NCBI GenBank assembly: GCA_900549225.1
Contig: URNP01000009.1
Coordinates: 1-53,321 of the forward strand
DNA length: 53,321 nucleotides
Direction: 5' to 3'
Source of the DNA: an uncultured Eubacteriales bacterium
GTDB taxonomy: Bacteria > Bacillota > Clostridia > Christensenellales > CAG-917
Both the position numbers and the translations under genes were made by a program. Numbering within the stretch: the first letter of the stretch is position 1; every line of letters begins with the position of its first letter. This document shows positions 46,545-53,321 of the stretch, one piece after another. Below the pieces are notes generated by a model that made no database searches, was not told the origin of the DNA, and saw nothing but the letters and a program-made list of their open reading frames with translations.

Positions 46545-46637
46545 GCGTTTTTTCACAACTTTTGTTTCTCCGTGGATTATAGCGCAAAATTTTGTTTTTC
46601 GAAAGGATTATAAATAGTAATCTTATGACTTTTTAGA

Positions 46638-46663
46638 TAAAAAAGCCGCGCATTGCGCGGCTT
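46638..46663 (-). terminator. Terminator of the Ca2+/Na+ antiporter gene
   Basis: AAGCCGCGC-aat-GCGCGGCTT followed by six T on the minus strand, about 40 bases past the stop. Confidence 0.85.
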
Positions 46664-46703
46664 GCGATTTGTTGATCGTATTTCGTTTTCGGGTTTGTGT
46701 TTG

Positions 46704-47825
46704 TCAGAAGATTGCGATAACGCCAACGGTGTTGAGGATAAGAAGCACGACGTAGGTGATATAACCTGCAAGTAAAAGCGCACCTTGCCAACGTTTGAAT
46801 TTGCCCATAATCAGTGCAGGTATCAAGGCAAAGCCCGCAACCGCAAGACAGAACGGGAAGTCGATGGTGAGCGATTGTGCGTCTACGGGAAGGGGATTGC
46901 CCGTCTTGCCCATCGTGATAAACGTGCAAAGGGGAAGAATGAGGGACAAGTCGATGATATTTGCGCCGATAACGTTGCCGACGGACAAGTCCGCTTTCTT
47001 TTTGATTATGGAAGTGATTGCCGTGACGAGTTCGGGCAAAGACGTACCGACTGCAAGAATGGTGACGCCGATGATGCCTTCGGGAACGTTGAGCGCACGA
47101 GCAAACTCTGCGCCGTTGTCGCACATAAGTTGCGCGCCCACGAATATCGTTGCGGCACCGAGAACGAAAAGAACAATATTTTTGACGATATCTTTTCTCT
47201 CGATGACCATACCCGTCTTTTTGAGCACGATTTTTTTGCTTTCGAGTTTTTGGAAGTAAGAGAAGAGAATGCCTTCGCCTTTGGCTTGATTCTCATCGAT
47301 GCTTTCAAAGCCTTTGTCGTTGATGAGAGAATCCGCGTGCTTCTTTGCGCTGATGATGTTTTCGATGAGGAAAAGCACGAACATCGCAAGAATGATGATT
47401 GCGTTCCACCAATTGAAAGTGCCGTTGGAACTGAGTCCCCACAAGAGTGCGATCGTTGCAACGAGTATCGCAACCTTAAAGACATAGTCTTTACGCTTGA
47501 AGAGCGGAGCGGTGAATACGAGCGAAATTGCCATAATGAGCGCAATGTTGCAGTTGACGGAGCCTGCTGCGTTGCCTATTGCCATGGACGCTTGTCCTTG
47601 CGCCGCCGATATGCTCGAAACCAAAATTTCGGGGATTGTGGTTGCCACGCTGACGATGGTTGCGCCGATGATAAACGAAGGAATGCCCGACACTTCGGCG
47701 ATCCAACTTGCCGCGTCCACGAACCAGTCGCCGCCTTTGACGACGAACAGTATTCCGAGTGCGAGCAAGATGACGTATCCTGCCATGCTGTGCGCTTCCA
47801 TCATAGAAAGGGTTGTAACGATCAT
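46704..47825 (-). CDS. Calcium/sodium antiporter (CaCA family)
   Basis: A 373-residue YrbG-like exchanger with the two alpha-repeats: GATIVSVATTIPEILVS with GNAAGSVNCNIALI in the first half, and GVTILAVGTSLPELVTAI with GNVIGANIIDLSLI in the second, each carrying the ion-coordinating acidic residue. About ten membrane segments; a ~40-residue charged loop (ISAKKHADSL..) divides the halves. The start at 47825 follows GGGAG. Exports Ca2+ in exchange for Na+ or H+. Monocistronic. Confidence 0.93.
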   Translation of the reverse strand: MIVTTLSMMEAHSMAGYVILLALGILFVVKGGDWFVDAASWIAEVSGIPSFIIGATIVSVATTIPEILVSSISAAQGQASMAIGNAAGSVNCNIALIMAISLVFTAPLFKRKDYVFKVAILVATIALLWGLSSNGTFNWWNAIIILAMFVLFLIENIISAKKHADSLINDKGFESIDENQAKGEGILFSYFQKLESKKIVLKKTGMVIERKDIVKNIVLFVLGAATIFVGAQLMCDNGAEFARALNVPEGIIGVTILAVGTSLPELVTAITSIIKKKADLSVGNVIGANIIDLSLILPLCTFITMGKTGNPLPVDAQSLTIDFPFCLAVAGFALIPALIMGKFKRWQGALLLAGYITYVVLLILNTVGVIAIF

Positions 47826-47912
47826 ATTCTGCTCCCTTGCGCGCGTTTTGCGCACCGCTATACGATAACATTTTTATATAAAAAAGTCAATATTCGCGCG
47901 TTTATTACATTA

Positions 47913-47941
47913 TTGACATCGCTTTTTCGAAAGTATATACT
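47913..47941 (+). promoter_or_regulatory. Near-consensus sigma-A promoter
   Basis: TTGACA at 47913-47918, a 17-base spacer, TATACT at 47936-47941. It points into a 170-base region that ends in a terminator at 48093-48118. Confidence 0.75.
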
Positions 47942-47988
47942 TGTATAAATTGAATACATTTTGTATTGTATCGCATTTTAGGTGAATT

Positions 47989-48066
47989 ATGGAAATCCGC
48001 AAGAGTCCCAAAGCGTATTGCGGATCGGATGGCTTAAAACCGATGAGAAACGGACGTAAGTCGTGA
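47989..48066 (+). CDS. Candidate 25-residue peptide or non-coding transcript
   Basis: Between a strong promoter and a terminator lies a short open frame, MEIRKSPKAYCGSDGLKPMR followed by NGRKS, with AGGTGA 5 bases before its ATG. It is basic, contains one Cys, and resembles nothing I know. The alternative is that the ~165-base transcript is a small RNA and the frame is chance. Confidence 0.35.
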   Translation: MEIRKSPKAYCGSDGLKPMRNGRKS

Positions 48067-48092
48067 CGATTTGAATTGAATAATTGCAAACA

Positions 48093-48118
48093 AAAAACCG
48101 CTCGTTTGAGCGGTTTTT
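48093..48118. terminator. Terminator shared by mscL and the short transcript
   Basis: AAAAAACCGCTC-gttt-GAGCGGTTTTT, 20 bases past the mscL stop and at the end of the plus-strand unit starting near 47948. Confidence 0.85.
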
Positions 48119-48137
48119 GCGTGTTTTGATATATTGA

Positions 48138-48809
48138 TTATTCCTTGTCTGCTTTCTCGTCGAGAAGAGCGGTTGCTTTTTCGACTTGTTGCGCTTTGAG
48201 AAGGTCACGGATTTCACGGAGCAAATCGTCCGTCGTTTCGGGTTTTGCCGCTTCTGCCGCCGCCGCTGCTTCTGCGTCTGCTTTTGCTTGTGCCTCGTCG
48301 CGAGCCGCTTTGATTGCTCTGAGTTCTTTTATCGTTGCAACTTTGCCCTTTATGGTTGCTTTTTCTTCGGGAGTGAGGGATTCAAGGAATTTCGTGTCGC
48401 GTCTGAGTCCCGTAAATCCTCCACGTACCATATTGATAAGTTTGACCATTGCAAACAACACGAGTGCGGTGATAAGGAAGTTGATTATTGCCATGATGAA
48501 CGCGCCCCAGTCGATGTACACGGACTTGGACATATCCGCCACGAACTCGATACCTTGCTTTGCACATTCCGCCGCCGTGAGACCGTCCGCGTTCTTTGCA
48601 ACGAGCATCGTGATAAGACCTTGCAAATCACCCATCGGGATTGCGTTGATGAGAGGCTTGAATATGCTGTTGACAAGAGCGGTTACGATTGCGGTGAATG
48701 CTGCACCTATAATCATACCAACTGCAAGATCGACAACGTTGCCTTTGGTTATGAATGCTTTGAACTCTTTGAGAAGCTTGAATTCGGGCTTCTTGAACTG
48801 TTTCTTCAT
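48138..48809 (-). CDS. mscL: Large-conductance mechanosensitive channel, extended
   Basis: Opens under membrane tension to release solutes on hypo-osmotic shock. Residues ~15-50 match MscL (FKAFITKGNVVDLAVGMIIG, AAFTAIVTALVNSIFKP), and the second membrane helix is at about 102-125 (FIMAIINFLITALVLFAMVK). At 223 residues it is much longer than the usual 130-150. The periplasmic loop is enlarged, and after TM2 there is a ~95-residue tail ending in an Ala/Glu/Lys-rich coiled stretch (about 165-195) and LLREIRDLL. AAGGAGAG precedes the start. Confidence 0.93.
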   Translation of the reverse strand: MKKQFKKPEFKLLKEFKAFITKGNVVDLAVGMIIGAAFTAIVTALVNSIFKPLINAIPMGDLQGLITMLVAKNADGLTAAECAKQGIEFVADMSKSVYIDWGAFIMAIINFLITALVLFAMVKLINMVRGGFTGLRRDTKFLESLTPEEKATIKGKVATIKELRAIKAARDEAQAKADAEAAAAAEAAKPETTDDLLREIRDLLKAQQVEKATALLDEKADKE

Positions 48810-48925
48810 AAGTTATCTCTCCTTCGTTGATGTAGTAAACAATATAATACTTTTCGTATTCTAAGTCAAGAATATGGGCAAATTGACAAAATTTGAGGGT
48901 TTTTTCGGCGATTTTCGCAAATTAA

Positions 48926-48954
48926 TTGACTAAAACGCTTCGCGCGCATACAAT
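48926..48954 (+). promoter_or_regulatory. Promoter of the thiT transcript
   Basis: TTGACT (48926-48931), a 17-base spacer, TACAAT (48949-48954), about 8 bases ahead of the TPP aptamer. Confidence 0.75.
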
Positions 48955-48961
48955 AAAACTC

Positions 48962-49027
48962 GCTAGGGGTGCCGTATGGCTGAGATGATACCCTCAAACT
49001 TGTGAGATAATCCTCGCGTAAGGAAGC
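48962..49027 (+). ncRNA. TPP riboswitch (THI element)
   Basis: Contains the conserved GGGGTGCC, GGCTGAGATGATACCC and the 3' block CGCGTAAGGAAGC. Downstream, CCCCCAA at 49064-49070 can pair with TTGGAGG at 49079-49085, burying the Shine-Dalgarno site of thiT, so control is probably at translation initiation: thiamine pyrophosphate would shut off uptake. Confidence 0.93.
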
Positions 49028-49093
49028 AAAACGTTATAAAGATGCTTTTCACTCGTTCAAGTTCCCCCAAGCAAAGTTTTGGAGGACTTTTTT

Positions 49094-50275
49094 ATGGATA
49101 TCGAAACGTTGAGTGACAAACTGCAATTCGTTGCGCTCTACCTTGCGGTTGCTCTGGCGGCGGCGTTTATCGTCGTTGGCTTGCTCGTATGGTTTTTTAA
49201 GCGCGATAAGTTTGACGATTTCAAAAAGTATGCCGTCGGCATAGTCACGGGCTTTGCTTTAACGATGGTGGTCGTGTTTGCCTACGTCAAATTTCAATGC
49301 AATATCGACGATATGCAGGCAAAACTCTTTTACCCCATACTCGCAACGCTCATAACCGTCGTCGCAGGGGCGATTGCAATGCTCGTAAGTTCGCTTTTCA
49401 GTAAAAAGGCGGTCAAGATTTCTTTCATAGTCACAGCCGTTTTGACGCTCGGTTGCTTTATCGCAACCATGGTGCTTATGGCGCAATACTACGGCGATAT
49501 CGCAGAGTATTATCCCAACGCAAACCTCGTCGGAATGATCGTATCCGCAGTCGTGTTTATGGTGATAATGGTGGTTTTGTGGTTCGTAGGGGACAAGCGT
49601 AAGATGAGTGACACACGCTCTATCGTGTACGGCGCAATCTCGATCGCACTTTCGTTTGCGTTGTCGTACGCCAAACTTTTCAAACTTCCGCAAGGCGGAT
49701 CGGTTACGTTCGCAAGCCTTCTTCCGCTGATGATTTACTGCTGTATGTTCGGCACGAGAAGAGGTCTTATCGTATGCACTATATACGGCGTTTTGCAGGC
49801 GCTTCAAGATCCGTTTATCATTCACCCGATGCAGTTCTTGCTCGACTATCCTCTCGCTTTCGGCCTTATCGGCGTGAGCGGAATATTTATGGAAAAGGGC
49901 GTGTTCAAGGACAAAAAAGTGGTTGCGTTCCTGCTCGGCGGCGTGCTTGCGGTGGTGTTGAGATACGCTTGCCACGTATGCTCGGGCGTATTTGCGTTTG
50001 CAGATTACGCAGACCTTGACAAGTACGATACGGCGATTGCGTACAGCATGGCGTACAACTCGTTTGCATTCGTGGATATGATTATCGCGCTCGTGGCGGG
50101 AAGCACGTTGTTTGCATCAAAGTCTTTCACCGCGCTTATGCAAAAATCAAGCGATCTGAACAAGGCGGCTGAAGCGACGACAGAAAAGCAACCGACCGAC
50201 AACGATGACGAAGAAGAACTCGACGAAATCGACAAGCAGATTATTGAACGTCAAGAAAACAATTATTTGGATTGA
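49094..50275 (+). CDS. thiT: ThiT thiamine ECF S-component with extra N-terminal membrane domain
   Basis: Binds thiamine in the membrane and delivers it through a shared ECF module. The C-terminal ~200 residues are ThiT-like (ISIALSFALSYAKLFKLPQG, LLPLMIYCCMFGTRRGL, GVLQALQDPFIIHPMQFLLD, YACHVCSGVFAFADYA). The first ~170 residues are unusual: about five further hydrophobic helices (near 10-35, 45-65, 78-100, 108-130, 145-168). Typical ThiT is about 180-190 residues. The C-terminus is an acidic tail. The ATG at 49094 is chosen for GGAGG 8 bases upstream. A TPP riboswitch precedes it, and thiamine pyrophosphokinase lies convergently downstream. Confidence 0.9.
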   Translation: MDIETLSDKLQFVALYLAVALAAAFIVVGLLVWFFKRDKFDDFKKYAVGIVTGFALTMVVVFAYVKFQCNIDDMQAKLFYPILATLITVVAGAIAMLVSSLFSKKAVKISFIVTAVLTLGCFIATMVLMAQYYGDIAEYYPNANLVGMIVSAVVFMVIMVVLWFVGDKRKMSDTRSIVYGAISIALSFALSYAKLFKLPQGGSVTFASLLPLMIYCCMFGTRRGLIVCTIYGVLQALQDPFIIHPMQFLLDYPLAFGLIGVSGIFMEKGVFKDKKVVAFLLGGVLAVVLRYACHVCSGVFAFADYADLDKYDTAIAYSMAYNSFAFVDMIIALVAGSTLFASKSFTALMQKSSDLNKAAEATTEKQPTDNDDEEELDEIDKQIIERQENNYLD

Positions 50276-50276
50276 A

Positions 50277-50339
50277 TGAATCATTAATAATGAATAATTA
50301 ATACTTGCGTGTGTGATCTGCCCACACCCGAACGAAAAC
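50277..50339 (+). repeat. AT-tract plus hairpin repeat R3, copy 3
   Basis: AATCATTAATAATGAATAATTAAT followed by a variant hairpin (GTGTGTGATCTGCCCACACC) and CGAACGAAAACT. It begins at the thiT stop codon. Confidence 0.7.
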
Positions 50340-50352
50340 TTATCAGACCAAT

Positions 50353-50381
50353 CAAAAAGCACGGCGTTGCCGTGCTTTTTC
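50353..50381 (+). terminator. thiT terminator
   Basis: AAAAAGCACGGC-gtt-GCCGTGCTTTTT, perfect 12-bp stem. Confidence 0.85.
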
Positions 50382-50550
50382 ATTAGAAAGGTTTTGAAAA
50401 ACGATGAATTTTGTTTTTACGTTATATATACAAACGAAACTCTCGTTTTATTGGACTTTTTTGAAAAAATTTTTATTTTTTTGAAAAAAGTTTTTTATTG
50501 CTTACTATTCCGTTTATTATTCCGCTCTTTTCGAGCCGTTTTGCGCAAAA

Positions 50551-51153
50551 TTATCGCTGGATATATCTGAACACGAACACTCCGCCGCGTTTTACGTTTA
50601 TGTGAATTTTGCCGCCGAGAGATACGTTGCTAAGTCCGCGAGAATCGCAGGAGGTGAGAATCAACTCGTCAAGAGGATATTCGAGCTTTTGAGAATCGGA
50701 CACAAGGGCGTTTTCGCCGTAGGGAAGAATGGATATCGTTTCGCCCTTTTGCGTTGGCAAATCGAATTCACCTTCGACGTAGTGAATATCTAGTCCGTCC
50801 TCTTCTGCTTTTGCGCTCATACCGAGGGTGTTGGCAAGGCGCATAATCGAAAGGTTGCACAGCACGTGATCGACTCTGCCGCCCGTAACGCCGTAAAAGA
50901 CGATCGAATCCGCGCCCAAAACTTCCTTTGCATAGTAGACGGCAAGTTCGCCGTCGCTTGCGTCTTTGTGAGGATTGTGTTCAACGAGGGGAATGTCGAT
51001 GCCGTCGGGCTTTTCGAGAGAATCGAAGTCGCCGAGTATCACGTCGGGAGTGACGGGGCATACGTTGAAACCGCCGTCACAGCAGACGACTTTGTCACCC
51101 TTGATTTTGCGCTTTATTTGACTTCCGCAATTGAGAACTATGGATACTTGCAT
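50551..51153 (-). CDS. Thiamine pyrophosphokinase
   Basis: Converts thiamine plus ATP to TPP. The 200-residue protein shows the TPK order: KVVCCDGGFN, VILGDFDSLEKP (metal and ATP site), EHNPHKDASDGELAVYYA, VTGGRVDHVLCNLS and the beta-barrel end with LPYGENA and SCDSRGLSN. It is convergent with thiT, whose product supplies the substrate. No riboswitch is visible before it. Confidence 0.93.
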   Translation of the reverse strand: MQVSIVLNCGSQIKRKIKGDKVVCCDGGFNVCPVTPDVILGDFDSLEKPDGIDIPLVEHNPHKDASDGELAVYYAKEVLGADSIVFYGVTGGRVDHVLCNLSIMRLANTLGMSAKAEEDGLDIHYVEGEFDLPTQKGETISILPYGENALVSDSQKLEYPLDELILTSCDSRGLSNVSLGGKIHINVKRGGVFVFRYIQR

Positions 51154-51284
51154 AAATTCAGTGTAACACCCTTTGCGAAAATTTGCAATTTCGGGCGTAT
51201 TATTTTTTCAATCCGCTATTGATAAAATGAGTTTTATTAGTTATAATGGGCTTAATAAAACCTTGTTTTTGCAAAGAGGCGCAT

Positions 51285-52211
51285 ATGAAAGAGTTTAAAC
51301 TCAAAAGTTTTGACAACACCGAGATTTATTGCAGACTCTGGGACGACGTTCAAAATCCGAAGGGCGTGATTCAACTCGTGCACGGGATGAGTGAGTATGC
51401 AGGGCGTTACGACGAGTTTGCACGATATCTTAACTCAAGAGGCTATATCGTCTTTGGCGACGACCACCGTGCGCACGGTTTGACCGAAACCGACGAAAAT
51501 AGAGGCAAGCACCCCGGAAATATATTCAAAAAGACTTTGAAAGACGAGTTGTTTTTCAGAGAATGGCTCAAATCGCAATACGATTTGCCAATATTCCTTA
51601 TGGGACACAGTTACGGCAGTTTTCTCTCTCAAGCCTTTGCGCAGGAAGGCACGGACGTCAAGGCAATCGCTCTCGTCGGGTCGGGGCATATGAGAGATTT
51701 GTTCAACTTCGGCAAAATCGCCGTTGCGCCGATTTTCCTTGTGGCAAGAAATTGGCGTCCTCGCATCGTCAACTGGGTGAGCGACAACTTCCAAAAGTTC
51801 AAAGGCGACGAGGGTAAACTGCAATGGGCAAACAGCGTCAGAGCAAGGCGTGAGGACGTGCTTGCAGATCCTCTCGCGCACCAAAATATGTCCGTCGGTT
51901 TTGACTTCTATATGATGAAAGAAACGTCAAAACTCTATAGTAAAAAAGCGCAGGCAAAACTCAATCCCGCAACCGCAATCGGTATGTTCTCGGGCGACGC
52001 GGATTCCGTCGGACAGATGGGCAAGGGCGTGAGAAAACTCGACAAAATGTACAGAGCAAACGGCATAAAGACCGAACTTCATCTGTATCCCGGCGCAAGA
52101 CACGAAGTGTTTTACGACTGGTGCGGAGAGCAGATGCAAAAGGACGTTGCCGATTTCTTTGACAAATTTATCATATACGAGCAAACGAGCATTGACGACT
52201 TGTGCAAATAA
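51285..52211 (+). CDS. Alpha/beta hydrolase, monoacylglycerol lipase/lysophospholipase type
   Basis: A 308-residue serine hydrolase (Hydrolase_4). QLVHGMSEYAGRYDEFAR is the HG oxyanion motif, DDHRAHGLT follows, the nucleophile Ser is in LMGHSYGSFLSQ (about residue 110), the acid in GMFSGDADSVGQMGKGV and the His in YPGARHEVFYDW. Family members release fatty acids from monoacylglycerols or lysophospholipids. The ATG at 51285 has AGAGG upstream. Cytoplasmic, no signal peptide. Confidence 0.92.
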   Translation: MKEFKLKSFDNTEIYCRLWDDVQNPKGVIQLVHGMSEYAGRYDEFARYLNSRGYIVFGDDHRAHGLTETDENRGKHPGNIFKKTLKDELFFREWLKSQYDLPIFLMGHSYGSFLSQAFAQEGTDVKAIALVGSGHMRDLFNFGKIAVAPIFLVARNWRPRIVNWVSDNFQKFKGDEGKLQWANSVRARREDVLADPLAHQNMSVGFDFYMMKETSKLYSKKAQAKLNPATAIGMFSGDADSVGQMGKGVRKLDKMYRANGIKTELHLYPGARHEVFYDWCGEQMQKDVADFFDKFIIYEQTSIDDLCK

Positions 52212-52216
52212 TTTGG

Positions 52217-52255
52217 CGGAAAGTCCTTCTTTTTGAGGGGGACTTTCGTTTTTTT
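52217..52255 (+). terminator. Terminator after the hydrolase gene
   Basis: GAAAGTCC-ttctttttgaggg-GGACTTTC with seven T. Confidence 0.75.
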
Positions 52256-52266
52256 GAGGGAATAAA

Positions 52267-53214
52267 ATGAACGTTACCATACCATCGGGATTCAAAATCG
52301 GACACTGCGAGGACGACTTCACGGGCGTGAGCGTAATCCTTGCTCCAAACGGCGCAGTCGGCGGCGTGGACTGCAGGGGCGGCGCTCCCGGCACGAGAGA
52401 AACCGACCTTTTGCACAACGAAAAAATGATGCAGAAGATAAACGCCGTTGTGCTGTCGGGAGGTTCTGCTTACGGGCTTGCTTCGACAGTCGGCGTTATG
52501 GAATATTTGCGCCAAAAAGGCGTAGGGTACAAGAGTCTCGGCAAAATCGTGCCTATCGTGTGCGGTGCGGTTTTGTACGACCTCAATCAAAAGGAATATC
52601 ATTATCCAACCGCAGAATACGGACTTAAAGCGTGCGAAAACGCATCGAAAACCACCGTTTTCGGCAACGTCGGTGCAGGAAGAGGCGCAACCGTCGGGAA
52701 AATAAGAGGCGTCAAAAACGCTTGCAAGAGCGGTATAGGCGCGGCAACCGTCAAGGTGCTTGGCGTGACGGTTACGGCAATCGTGGCAGTCAACGCTATG
52801 GGCGATATCGTGGACGACGAGGGCAAAATCATAGCGGGCGCAAAGGGCAAAAACGGTGAGTTTATAGACACCGAAAAGTGCCTTGCAGAAGGCGACGTTT
52901 TGAAACTTGCGTTCGGAACGAACACCACGATCGGCTGTATTCTCACCGATGCAAAACTCGACAAGGTGGACGTCAACAGGCTTGCGAGCATATCTCACAA
53001 CGGGCTTGCAAGAGCAATCCGCCCCGTGCACACGATGTACGACGGCGACACCATGTTCTGTATGGCAAGCGGAAAACGCCCCGTGGCAAATCTTGCCGTG
53101 CTTCAATCGGCAGTCGTTCGCGCCACGCAATGCGCAATCCAAAATGCCGTAAGAACCACGACGAGTTATAGCGTGATATACGATGCCGACGAAGAATTAA
53201 CAATTAACAATTAA
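52267..53214 (+). CDS. P1 family peptidase (DmpA/L-aminopeptidase-esterase type)
   Basis: A 315-residue Ntn-hydrolase-like protein: GFKIGHCEDDFTGVSVILAP, GGAPGTRETDLL, NAVVLSGGSAYGLASTVGVM, GNVGAGRGATVGK, and NTTIGCIL (Thr220/Thr221 region), where DmpA-type enzymes cut themselves to expose the nucleophile. Members release N-terminal D/L-amino acids or beta-amino acids; substrate is unknown here. GAGGGAAT precedes the start. The last six residues (LTINN and the preceding Glu) and the stop codon are supplied by an AT-rich repeat, so the native C-terminus may have been altered. Confidence 0.9.
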   Translation: MNVTIPSGFKIGHCEDDFTGVSVILAPNGAVGGVDCRGGAPGTRETDLLHNEKMMQKINAVVLSGGSAYGLASTVGVMEYLRQKGVGYKSLGKIVPIVCGAVLYDLNQKEYHYPTAEYGLKACENASKTTVFGNVGAGRGATVGKIRGVKNACKSGIGAATVKVLGVTVTAIVAVNAMGDIVDDEGKIIAGAKGKNGEFIDTEKCLAEGDVLKLAFGTNTTIGCILTDAKLDKVDVNRLASISHNGLARAIRPVHTMYDGDTMFCMASGKRPVANLAVLQSAVVRATQCAIQNAVRTTTSYSVIYDADEELTINN

Positions 53215-53255
53215 TAATTGAGGGTGGGCTCTGCCCAAACCCGAAACGAAAACTG
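53195..53255 (+). repeat. AT-tract plus GGGTG hairpin repeat R3, copy 4
   Basis: AATTAACAATTAACAATTAATAA followed by GGGTGGGCTCTGCCCAAACCC and CGAAACGAAAACT. The tract overlaps the last codons of the P1 peptidase gene. Confidence 0.75.
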
Positions 53256-53287
53256 AATCGAAGACTACTTATACACGGAATTTGCTC

Positions 53288-53321
53288 ATTCGAAGACGGA
53301 ACACGAGCCGCAACGGCGGCG
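53288..53321 (-). repeat. Dispersed multi-hairpin repeat R1, copy 3 (partial, at edge)
   Basis: The minus strand reads CGCCGCCGTTGCGGCTCGTGT then TCCGTCTTCGAA, matching the 3' end of copy 1 (about 247-275). The rest lies beyond the window. Confidence 0.7.

Overview
The window looks like a chromosomal segment of an uncultured, anaerobic, gut-type Clostridia (Bacillota). The reasons are clear Shine-Dalgarno sites, TTGACA-17-TATAAT-type promoters, TPP and lysine riboswitches, an ECF-type ThiT, a CwlD-like amidase, a PRC-barrel protein and long Big_2 surface proteins. A Christensenellales-like lineage is my guess from the overall style of the genes; no marker gene here settles it.

Layout. 1-590: a multi-hairpin dispersed repeat and two hairpin elements behind fba. 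581-2557: fba and a small membrane exporter (minus strand). 2690-3457: a TtcA-like protein. 3743-9065: a minus-strand run of amidase, small helical protein, radC, gltX and a membrane-anchored subtilase. 9066-9350: a symmetric cluster of DnaA-box-like sites. 9350-10351: a PRC-barrel protein. 10536-15660: pckA, tpiA and gpmI, surrounded by repeats. 15758-17026: a CPA2 antiporter. 17224-26418: one operon of a small membrane protein, an ABC ATPase, an ABC permease and two giant paralogous Big_2/beta-helix proteins. 26596-28943: lipoproteins of GH16 and CE1-esterase type. 29153-31945: a lysine-riboswitch-controlled ABC importer. 32.1-42.85 kb: a hexuronate catabolic cluster (GPH transporter, GH2 glycosidase, kdgK, eda, SDR mannonate dehydrogenase, uxuA, uxaC, divergent AraC regulator) whose codon style differs from its surroundings and which is flanked by recombinase and terminator debris. 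42.85-46.5 kb: a truncated M28 peptidase, a TPR/DUF4037 pair, an ABM protein, a recombinase remnant and tRNA-Ala(GGC) with a duplicated 3' end. 46.7-53.2 kb: Ca2+/Na+ antiporter, a short promoter-terminator unit, mscL, TPP riboswitch-thiT, thiamine pyrophosphokinase, a lysophospholipase-like hydrolase and a P1 peptidase.

How the genes work together. The hexuronate cluster encodes every step from a glucuronide to pyruvate plus glyceraldehyde-3-phosphate. Central carbon genes (fba, tpiA, gpmI, pckA) lie elsewhere in the window and could process the triose. Thiamine uptake and its conversion to TPP sit side by side.

Most unusual signals. (1) A family of six long hairpins sits directly behind fba, pckA and gpmI. 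Their flanks and loop are conserved while their stems vary with preserved pairing, and in three cases the outer stem contains the gene's own stop codon and extends into its end. (2) An operon joins an ABC exporter to two paralogous ~1000-residue membrane-anchored Big_2/beta-helix proteins. (3) ThiT carries an extra N-terminal membrane domain. (4) A 47.9-48.1 kb promoter-terminator unit may be a small RNA or a 25-residue peptide. All calls are by eye; no searches or folding programs were run.
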